Shown here piece after piece: positions 1-4,996 of a stretch of DNA of 6,491 nucleotides. Under the pieces are notes generated by a model that did not search any database, was not told where the DNA came from, and worked only from the letters and a program-made list of their open reading frames with translations. Position 1 is the stretch's first letter; each line of letters starts with the position of its first letter. Source of the DNA: Planctomycetota bacterium (GTDB taxonomy: Bacteria; Planctomycetota; UBA1135; GCA-002686595). The DNA lies in the NCBI GenBank assembly GCA_013140785.1, contig JABFRZ010000195.1:1-6491 (forward strand). Reading direction: 5' to 3'. The translations under genes and the position numbers were made by a program.

Positions 1-426
1 GTGAGCAGCTGCTTCGCGAGCACGCTCGCGCCGCAGGGGAAAGCCGTCGCGATCGTCCTGTGCCACACGGTGTCGCACGACCTCGCGGGCGAGGGCGGCT
101 GGAACGACGACACACGCGCGCGCCTCGAGCGCAGCCTGCTGGCGGCTTTCGAGGAAATGGCTCCCGGGGTCGGCGCGAGCGTGCTCGCGAAGCAGCTGCT
201 CACCCCGCCCGACATCGAGCAGCGCTACTGCACGCCCGGCGGCCACCTCTTCGACGGCGAGCTGGCGCTCGACCAACTGTGGCTGCAGCGCCCGAGCCTC
301 ACGCTCGGCCGCTACGCGACGCCAATCGGCGGCCTCTTCCTGGGTGGCTCGGGTTCGCACCCGGGCGGTCCCTTCCGCGGCGGGGCGGGAATCCTGGCCG
401 CGCGCGCGTTGCTGGCCAGCGGTTGA
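1..426 (+). CDS. C-terminal part of a PYROXD2-like (COG1233) FAD-dependent oxidoreductase
   Basis: This is the last 141 codons of a flavin-dependent amine-oxidase/phytoene-desaturase-type oxidoreductase. The frame is open at the left window edge, so the N-terminal Rossmann FAD-binding half lies outside and the GTG at base 1 should not be taken as a start. Two conserved C-terminal blocks are visible. One is GGHLFDGELALDQLW (residues 80-94), matching the 'GNIFHG..SLDQL..RP' block of PYROXD2-like enzymes. The other is PIGGLFLGGSGSHPGG (109-124) followed by GGAGILAAR, the family's C-terminal FAD-contacting block ('GLYLCGSGSHPGGG..GAPGRNAA'). Family members are usually around 500-550 residues, so about a quarter is present. 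The substrate cannot be told: relatives include carotenoid desaturases/isomerases and uncharacterised PYROXD2-like proteins, and no carotenoid gene is in view. It ends 14 nt from the convergent transporter gene with no clear terminator between. I am confident of the family and not of the reaction. Confidence 0.9.
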   Translation: MSSCFASTLAPQGKAVAIVLCHTVSHDLAGEGGWNDDTRARLERSLLAAFEEMAPGVGASVLAKQLLTPPDIEQRYCTPGGHLFDGELALDQLWLQRPSLTLGRYATPIGGLFLGGSGSHPGGPFRGGAGILAARALLASG

Positions 427-440
427 CCAGAGCACCAAGC

Positions 441-2189
441 TCAGCGGGCACGCGCGCCAGGGAGCGCGCCGGGGGCTGCGACGAAGACGCGCGCCGCGGC
501 CAGCCCGAGCTCGAAAGTGGCGTGGTGCTCGACACCGCCCGGCCCCACCATTCCGGCCTTCGCGAGGGCCGCGCGCGGCTGCGTCTGTAGTCCGACGAGC
601 ATCACCGCGATGCCGCCGCTCTGCAGGCGGTCGATGGCCGAACGCAGGTTCACGATCCCGGTGGCGTCCATGGCGGGGACGTCCTCGAGATCGAGCAGGA
701 CCAGGCGCACGTCGCGCCGGTCGAATGAGAAGAGCTGGCTGGTCGCCTTGTGGGCCGCGCCGAAGAACAGCGGGCCGCCGATGTCGTAGACCACCACGCC
801 TCGCGGCAAGTCGCGGCCATGCTCGGGGTGTTCCGGGCCGATCAGCTCGGCGCCCGAGATCTCGGCCATGCGGCGCATGAAGAGCAGCGCCGCGAGCAGC
901 ACCCCGGCCGTGACCGCGATGGTCATGTCGAACACCACCGTGAGGCCAAAGCAGCACAAGAGCACCGCAACGTCGCTGCCCGGCGCGGTACGCACGACCT
1001 GCACGACGTGGCGCAGCTCGCTCATGTTCCAGGCCACGATCAGGAGCAGCGCCGCCAGCGAGGCCATGGGCAGGTGCCCGAGCAGAGGCGCCAGCAGGAG
1101 CACGCTGCCCAGCACGAACAAGGCGTGAACGATGGCGGCGATCGGCGAGCGTCCGCCCGAGCGCACGTTCGTGGCCGAGCGCGCGATCGCCCCGGTAGCC
1201 GCGAAACCGCCGAAGAAGCTGGCGGTGAGATTGGCGATCCCGAGCGCGGTGAGCTCGACGTCGGGCTGGTGCTTGTGGCCGGTCATGCCGTCCGAGACCA
1301 CGGCCGCGAGGAGCGACTCGATCGCGCCGAGCATGGCGATGGCGAAGGCCGAGGGCAGCAGCGACTCGACATAGGCGAGCGAGAGGGGTGTGTTCGCGCC
1401 CTCCGGCCCGGGCAGGTTCCACGGAAAGACGAAGAACGGTGGCAACCCGGGAATACCCGCGGGCATCTCTGGCGTGCCGAAGCGCGCAGCCAGCGTGGCC
1501 GGGACCGCGCCCGCGTAGCGTTCGAGGAGGTAGGCGAGGAACGCGCCGAAGACCAGCGCGACCAGCGGCGCCGGGACGGACGAGCGCACGCGCCGCCACG
1601 TCATCAGGACGAGCAACGTGCCCGCCCCGGTCGCGAGGTCTGGCCAGCTCAGCGTGGGCAGCGCTTGCAGGATGGCGAGCATGCGCTCGTGCCACATCGC
1701 CTCCCCCGAGAGCCGCACCGTCGTGAGCCCGAGGAAGTCTTGCAGCTGCAGGCTCGCGATCACGAGCCCGATCCCGGCCGTGAACCCGGTCGTGACCGGA
1801 TAGGGCACGAACTGGATCAGCCGGCCGAGGCGCAGCAGCCCCATCCCGATCAGGATCAGTCCGGCCATGGCGCTCGCCAGCACCAGTCCCTCGAGGCCGA
1901 AGCGCGCGGAGATCGGCGCCAGGATCACGACGAAGGCGGCGGTGGGACCCGACACGAGCACGCGCGAGCCCCCCAGCAGCGCGCACACGCCTCCGGCCAC
2001 GATCGCGGTATAGAGGCCGTGCTGCGGCGGCGCGCCCGAGGCGATCGCGAGCGCCATCGAGAGCGGCAAGGCGACCACTCCCACCACGAGGCCGGCCAGC
2101 ACATCCGCACGGAGGTGCGCACGACCGTAGCCCTCGCTGACGGCCTCGCGCAGGGCGTAGCCCAGCCGGAATGGCCGCGTCGGACTCAT
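441..2189 (-). CDS. dauA: SulP family anion/dicarboxylate transporter with C-terminal STAS domain, DauA-like
   Basis: This is a complete 582-residue inner-membrane transporter of the SulP (SLC26) family. Hydrophobic membrane segments run from about residue 29 to 437, followed by a cytoplasmic STAS domain at about 463-573. Several blocks closely resemble E. coli DauA (YchM), a succinate/C4-dicarboxylate transporter: ALPLSMALAIASG (40-52), GLYTAIVAGG (58-67), GGSRVLVSGPTAAFVVIL (73-90), AIESLLAAVVSDGMTGHKH (289-307), AIARSATNVRSGG (334-346) and LLLIVAWNMSE (381-391). The length is slightly above DauA's. In the STAS domain the loop reads MDATG (507-511), so Thr510 sits where anti-sigma-factor antagonists carry the phosphorylated Ser. 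The ATG at 2189 precedes the first membrane segment by about 28 residues and has a weak GGGA five bases upstream. An 8-bp inverted repeat lies 40 nt upstream of the start. The substrate (sulfate, bicarbonate or dicarboxylate) is inferred from similarity; the family is near certain. Confidence 0.95.
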   Translation of the reverse strand: MSPTRPFRLGYALREAVSEGYGRAHLRADVLAGLVVGVVALPLSMALAIASGAPPQHGLYTAIVAGGVCALLGGSRVLVSGPTAAFVVILAPISARFGLEGLVLASAMAGLILIGMGLLRLGRLIQFVPYPVTTGFTAGIGLVIASLQLQDFLGLTTVRLSGEAMWHERMLAILQALPTLSWPDLATGAGTLLVLMTWRRVRSSVPAPLVALVFGAFLAYLLERYAGAVPATLAARFGTPEMPAGIPGLPPFFVFPWNLPGPEGANTPLSLAYVESLLPSAFAIAMLGAIESLLAAVVSDGMTGHKHQPDVELTALGIANLTASFFGGFAATGAIARSATNVRSGGRSPIAAIVHALFVLGSVLLLAPLLGHLPMASLAALLLIVAWNMSELRHVVQVVRTAPGSDVAVLLCCFGLTVVFDMTIAVTAGVLLAALLFMRRMAEISGAELIGPEHPEHGRDLPRGVVVYDIGGPLFFGAAHKATSQLFSFDRRDVRLVLLDLEDVPAMDATGIVNLRSAIDRLQSGGIAVMLVGLQTQPRAALAKAGMVGPGGVEHHATFELGLAAARVFVAAPGALPGARAR

Positions 2190-2228
2190 CGATCCCGGGT
2201 GCGCTCCGCGCCGGAACGAGCGCGCCCT

Positions 2229-2252
2229 GTCGGGGCAATCCTGCGCCCCGAC
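2229..2252. repeat. Perfect 8-bp inverted repeat upstream of the SulP gene
   Basis: GTCGGGGC (2229-2236) and GCCCCGAC (2245-2252) are exact reverse complements separated by 8 nt (AATCCTGC). The element starts 40 nt upstream of the transporter ATG and ends 29 nt before the possible small plus-strand gene at 2281. It could be a dyad operator for a dimeric regulator, since the half-sites are 16 bp apart centre to centre (about 1.5 helical turns). It could also be a GC-rich hairpin in the transporter's 5' leader. There is no T-run on either side, which argues against a standard intrinsic terminator. The repeat is directly visible; any function is inference. Confidence 0.6.
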
Positions 2253-2280
2253 CCATTGCGGTCCGCGCGCCCCGCCTCGA

Positions 2281-2589
2281 GTGCCGCGCGTGCGACAACC
2301 GATGAGGGCCCGCGTGGGCGAGCGATGGATCTACGCAGCGCTGGCACTCGCGACGGCGCACTGGTGGTGGGCCGCGCTCGCGGTGCTCCTGCGCGACTTG
2401 CGCGCCGCTGGAAAGCAGTTCGAGTCTCCGCATGCACTCGCTCCGGCGCGGGCGCAGCGGGGTCATTCCGCGCCGATCGAGGTCGAATCCCGCACGCCCC
2501 TGAACCGGGTGCTGGCCTTCCGCGGGGTGGCGCGCCGCGTGGCCGCGCGTCAACGTTGGGAGGGCGGCTTCGGTCGCCGCGGACTCTGA
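2281..2589 (+). CDS. Possible small one-pass membrane protein, uncharacterised
   Basis: This is a 102-codon open frame that I do not recognise. It begins GTG at 2281; the in-frame ATG at 2302 is an alternative giving a 95-residue product. Neither has a clear Shine-Dalgarno sequence. One hydrophobic segment is visible, WIYAALALATAHWWWAALAV (residues 16-35), with Arg on both sides, followed by a basic, probably cytoplasmic or disordered tail. Counted by hand, G+C by codon position is about 79, 61 and 81%. The dip at position 2 is coding-like, but the third-position bias is weaker than in the neighbouring sure genes. It is divergent from the transporter and converges on the small minus-strand gene ending at 2629. 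If it is not real, 2190-2628 is an intergenic region holding only the inverted repeat. No relative comes to mind, so the function is unknown. Confidence 0.4.
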   Translation: MPRVRQPMRARVGERWIYAALALATAHWWWAALAVLLRDLRAAGKQFESPHALAPARAQRGHSAPIEVESRTPLNRVLAFRGVARRVAARQRWEGGFGRRGL

Positions 2590-2628
2590 TCCAAGGCGAC
2601 CGTCCTTCTCGGGCGACGGCGCGCCGCT

Positions 2629-2991
2629 TCAAGCGCCAGCCTCCCGCAGGGCCAGGAAGCGCGCGCAACCGCAGGCGCGGCACGGCGGCAGTCGCTGCGA
2701 GAGGTGTGTGAAGAGGAGCTCGTAGGAGCGACTGTCGAAGAGTTCCGGGTGGGCCTCGTCGCCAGGGCGAGGCAGGCGCCCCACGCCCACGAGCATGCGC
2801 AGGCGCGTGTTCACGGGCAGCCACAGATAGTTGGAGCAGAACCAGCTCGAGTGTCCTTCGTCCCGCGCTGCGTCCACCTCACGCTCGAGCTCGAGCAAGC
2901 CTGGCTCGAGTCGGAAAAAGTCCTCGACGAGCGCTTGCACGGCTCCATGGGTAGAGGCGTGGGCGCTCGGGATCAAGCGCCGGGTCCACAA
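2629..2991 (-). CDS. Small uncharacterised protein with C-terminal CxxCxC motif
   Basis: This is a protein of up to 120 residues of no family I recognise. Third codon positions are about 82% G/C in this frame and not in overlapping frames, which supports real coding. The frame stays open back through the tRNA, so the start must lie below it. Candidate starts are TTG 2991 (GAGGGA abuts it), TTG 2976 and GTG 2937 (GGAG two bases before); I give the longest. The N-terminal half is predicted helical and acidic (VEDFFRLEPGLLELEREVD, about 22-40). The middle reads SSWFCSNYLWLPVN (about 48-61) and GVGRLPRPGDEAHPELFDSR (about 69-88). The end is LPPCRACGCARF, with Cys104, Cys107 and Cys109 plus a lone Cys52, which could make a small metal site. 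There is no signal peptide or membrane segment. It starts about 50 nt after tRNA-His on the same strand with no terminator visible between them, so read-through is plausible. Confidence 0.65.
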   Translation of the reverse strand: MWTRRLIPSAHASTHGAVQALVEDFFRLEPGLLELEREVDAARDEGHSSWFCSNYLWLPVNTRLRMLVGVGRLPRPGDEAHPELFDSRSYELLFTHLSQRLPPCRACGCARFLALREAGA

Positions 2992-3040
2992 TCCCTCGCG
3001 AGCCGTGGCGGTGCCCGAGGTGGGCCCTCGCCCGCAGGAA

Positions 3041-3118
3041 TGGGGTGAGTGAGGGGATTCGAACCCCCGACCCCCAGAACCACAATCTGGTGCTCTTACC
3101 GACTGAGCTACACTCACC
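3041..3118 (-). tRNA. trnH: tRNA-His (anticodon GTG)
   Basis: The minus strand folds into a complete cloverleaf. The acceptor GTGAGTG pairs with CACTCAC. The D arm is GCTC, AGTCGGTAA (with the conserved GG), GAGC. The anticodon arm is CCAGA, TTGTGGT, TCTGG, giving anticodon GTG. The variable loop is GGGTC. The T arm is GGGGG, TTCGAAT, CCCCT, with one G-T wobble. The histidine-specific extra G(-1) is encoded at 3118 and faces discriminator C73, the standard HisRS identity pair. The 3' CCA is encoded at 3041-3043. Read antisense, this gene gives the familiar peptide RGFEPPTPRTT, which creates false N-terminal extensions for frames on the plus strand. Confidence 0.97.
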
Positions 3119-3123
3119 GTCCC

Positions 3124-3138
3124 GGGGGAGATTCCCCC
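3124..3138. repeat. Short GC-rich hairpin between tRNA-His and the E1-like gene
   Basis: GGGGGA (3124-3129) and TCCCCC (3133-3138) pair around a 3-nt loop. The element lies 6 nt upstream of the tRNA 5' end on the minus strand and 9 nt before the E1-like ATG on the plus strand. It would therefore sit in the tRNA precursor leader, possibly near the RNase P cleavage site, and across the ribosome-binding region of the plus-strand mRNA. The repeat is visible; a function is only inferred. Confidence 0.4.
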
Positions 3139-3147
3139 GCAGCGTCC

Positions 3148-4275
3148 ATGGCGAAGTCTTTCGAGGATCGATCCTGCGCGGGCGAAAGTCAAGCTGCCCC
3201 GCGCGCCGGCAACGAAACCGCGCATGCACCGGCGGGTGTTGCCTTCGCCGAGCTCGCGCAGCGTTTCGAGCGCCAGGTACGCTTCGCCCCCCTCGGGCGG
3301 GTTGGCCAGGGCAATCTGGTCTCGGCGCGCGTGCTGGTGGTCGGTTGCGGTGCCTTGGGGGGGATTCTAGCCCAGACACTCTTCCGCGCCGGAGTCGGGG
3401 AGCTCGTGCTGGTCGATCGCGACGTGGTCGAGCTCTCGAACCTGCCGCGCCAGGTGCTGTTCGATGAGCGCCATGCGCGCGAGGGAACGCCCAAGGCGCT
3501 GGCTGCCAAGGACACCCTGGAGCAGAGCGGCGGGCCGAGTGTCGTGCGCGCGCACGTGCTGAATCTCGACGCTCGCAACCTGGAGCTCGTGGCCGACGAC
3601 GTGGACTTGGTCCTCGACGGGACGGACAACCTGGAGACGCGTTACCTCCTCAACGACTTCTGCATCGCGCGCGGCCTGCCATGGGTCTACGCCGGGGTGG
3701 TCGGCTCGTCCGGACTCGTTCTGCCGATCCTGCCGGGGCGCTCGGCCTGCCTGGCCTGCGTGTTCCCCGAGCCGCCGCCCGCAGGCGTGCTGCCGACCTG
3801 CGAAACGGCGGGGGTGCTCCTGCCCGCGGTCGGAGCGGTGGCCTCGTTCGCGGCTGGCCTGGGACTGCGCCTGATCGCGCGCCCTGACGTGCCTTTCGAG
3901 CCCGCGCTGATCGAGCTCGACACCTGGAACGGCGACGTTCGACGCCTGTCGGCCCCGCGCGATCCCGATTGCCGCGTGTGCGGCCGTCGGGAGTTCGTGT
4001 TCCTGCACCGCCCCGGGGCCGAGGCCATCTCCCTCTGTGGCCGCAACACCGTGCAGATCCCCACGCGGGGTGCGCCTCACGTCCTCGGCACTCTGGCGCG
4101 ATCGTTGCCGCCCGCGGCGAGCGAGGTACGCCTGCACGAGGGACTCCTGCGCTTCGCCTTCGAGGGCTGCCGCGTCAGCGTGTTCCCCGACGGCCGCGCG
4201 CTGGTCGAGGGAACCAGCGACGTCGCGCGTGCGCGCAGCCTGCACGCCCGCGCCCTGGGACGGGTCGCGGAATGA
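3148..4275 (+). CDS. MoeB/ThiF/HesA family E1-like adenylyltransferase with C-terminal extension
   Basis: This 375-residue enzyme activates a ubiquitin-like sulfur carrier (MoaD for molybdopterin, ThiS for thiamine thiazole) by adenylating its C-terminal Gly with ATP. Conserved features are in order: RFERQVRF (39-46, the 'R..RQ' arginines); GCGALG (66-71, nucleotide loop); LVDRDVVELSNLPRQ (88-102, Asp90 and Arg101); GTPKA with Lys116; DGTDN with Asp160; zinc ligands CLAC (Cys201, Cys204) and CRVC (Cys275, Cys278); and TCETAGVLLPAVG with Cys218, matching the ThiF persulfide-forming cysteine. Residues 293-372 (SLCGRNTVQI, then FPDGRALVEGTSD) form the C-terminal extension seen in Bacillus-type MoeB/ThiF proteins and absent from E. 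coli MoeB. ATG 3148 is the only standard start between the tRNA and the conserved domain, although it lacks a Shine-Dalgarno. Residues 1-31 are poorly conserved-looking with weaker codon bias. The downstream MocA-like partner favours a MoeB role; ThiF cannot be excluded. Confidence 0.93.
   Translation: MAKSFEDRSCAGESQAAPRAGNETAHAPAGVAFAELAQRFERQVRFAPLGRVGQGNLVSARVLVVGCGALGGILAQTLFRAGVGELVLVDRDVVELSNLPRQVLFDERHAREGTPKALAAKDTLEQSGGPSVVRAHVLNLDARNLELVADDVDLVLDGTDNLETRYLLNDFCIARGLPWVYAGVVGSSGLVLPILPGRSACLACVFPEPPPAGVLPTCETAGVLLPAVGAVASFAAGLGLRLIARPDVPFEPALIELDTWNGDVRRLSAPRDPDCRVCGRREFVFLHRPGAEAISLCGRNTVQIPTRGAPHVLGTLARSLPPAASEVRLHEGLLRFAFEGCRVSVFPDGRALVEGTSDVARARSLHARALGRVAE
3164..3192 (-). promoter_or_regulatory. 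Candidate sigma70-type promoter for tRNA-His
   Basis: On the minus strand TTGACT (3192-3187) matches the -35 consensus in five of six positions. A 17-nt spacer leads to GATCCT (3169-3164), a weak -10 element matching three of six. Transcription would start near 3157 and give a leader of about 40 nt before the tRNA, which would include the small hairpin. The site lies inside codons 6-15 of the E1-like gene as annotated here. The match is by eye only. Confidence 0.35.
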
Positions 4276-4889
4276 GCTCCGACGACCTGGCCCTGGTCGT
4301 GCTCGCGGCCGGAGCCAGCGCCCGCCTGGGGGAACCCAAAGCCCTGGTGAGACTCGTCCCCGGGCCGAGCGGCACGGCCCTCGAGATCCTGCTCGCGGCG
4401 GGCGCGGCGCTCGGGGACCCGCTTCCGCTCGTCGTCGGGGGCGCCGCGCACGCGCAACTCTCCGGCGTTGTCCCGAGCGGAGTGGAGCTCGTCCACAACC
4501 GCGCCTGGAGCACGGGTCGCACGAGCAGCGTGCGCTGCGGGATGGAGCTGCGCCCGGGACGCGACCTGTGTCTCGCCCCCGTCGACGTTCCCCTTGTCCC
4601 GGCCGGGGTCTTCGCCGCCCTCGGGGCCGAATGGCGGCGCCAGGGGCGACCGGAACGCGGGTGGCTCGCGCCTTTCGTGGAACGGGCGGGTGTGCGGCGC
4701 TTCGGACACCCGGTGCTCGTCGGGCGCGGGCTGCTCTTGGAGCTGAAAGCCTTTCCGCCCGAGCGGCCCCTGCACGCCTTGCGCGCGCAGGCCTCGCCGC
4801 TACTCGCACTCGCAGTCGACAGCGAGGCCGTGCTCGACGACCTGGACACGCCGTTCGACCTCGAGCGACTGCGTGCGCGCTCGCGCTGA
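4272..4889 (+). CDS. MobA/MocA-like NTP transferase (molybdenum cofactor nucleotidyltransferase family)
   Basis: This is a complete 205-residue cytoplasmic enzyme of the NTP_transf_3 group, which transfers CMP or GMP to the molybdenum cofactor (MocA, MobA) or a nucleotide to related substrates. Visible motifs are LAAGASARLGEPKA (11-24, the 'L.AG.S.R.G..K' nucleotide loop with Lys23), STGRTSSVRCGM (80-91), PVDVP (103-107, metal-binding Asp105), FGHPVLVG (144-151) and DDLDTPFDL (189-197, typical C-terminal end). The AAG rather than AGG in the loop, the SVRCGM block and the GHPVL block resemble the MocA side of the family more than MobA, but specificity is inference. The ATG overlaps the stop of the E1-like gene as ATGA, indicating translational coupling and one operon. 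The frame is open further upstream inside the E1-like gene, but the nucleotide loop should be near the N-terminus, so 4272 is the sensible start. Length is normal for the family. Confidence 0.9.
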   Translation: MSSDDLALVVLAAGASARLGEPKALVRLVPGPSGTALEILLAAGAALGDPLPLVVGGAAHAQLSGVVPSGVELVHNRAWSTGRTSSVRCGMELRPGRDLCLAPVDVPLVPAGVFAALGAEWRRQGRPERGWLAPFVERAGVRRFGHPVLVGRGLLLELKAFPPERPLHALRAQASPLLALAVDSEAVLDDLDTPFDLERLRARSR

Positions 4890-4933
4890 AACCGCCGCCG
4901 CTTTCTCCAGGCAGGAGGATGGCGCTCTCGATA

Positions 4934-4970
4934 GAGGGCCGGCCAAGCCCGGGCGGTCCGGGTCCCCCTC
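4934..4970 (+). other. GC-rich imperfect hairpin in the 107-nt gap after the MocA-like gene
   Basis: An inner arm pair CCCGG (4948-4952) and CCGGG (4958-4962) encloses a 5-nt loop, and an outer pair GAGGG (4934-4938) and CCCTC (4966-4970) closes around it with unequal bulges. No T-run follows. It might slow or end transcription before the DUF4388 gene, or it may simply reflect base composition. I treat it as weak. Confidence 0.25.
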
Positions 4971-4996
4971 GCGCCACTCTCCCATCCAGGTCTCGC

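Noticed and set aside
2600..2619. CCGTC/GACGG stem with a 10-nt loop between the convergent small genes
   Set aside because: Only five base pairs with a long loop and no T-run; not enough to call a terminator.
2618..2625. GGCGCGCC palindrome
   Set aside because: Expected by chance in DNA of this composition; no repeated or phased copies were seen.
750..2711. Very long plus-strand open frame (653 codons) antisense to the transporter
   Set aside because: Its composition is a mix of Arg, His, Glu and Gln with no domain, typical of the antisense of a GC-rich membrane-protein gene. The opposite strand has an unmistakable SulP protein.
2186..2824. Minus-strand open frame of 212 codons across the intergenic region
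   Set aside because: It is a low-complexity Arg/Pro/Ala sequence without a motif, and its third positions are not the G/C-enriched ones.
2704..3048. Plus-strand frame antisense to the small Cys protein
   Set aside because: Third-position G/C bias favours the minus-strand frame, and no motif is seen in the plus-strand product.
2992..3225. Upstream extension of the small Cys protein through the tRNA to ATG 3225
   Set aside because: The extension reads the sense strand of tRNA-His (SVAQSVRAPDCGSGGRG), a classic artefact. The protein must start below the tRNA.
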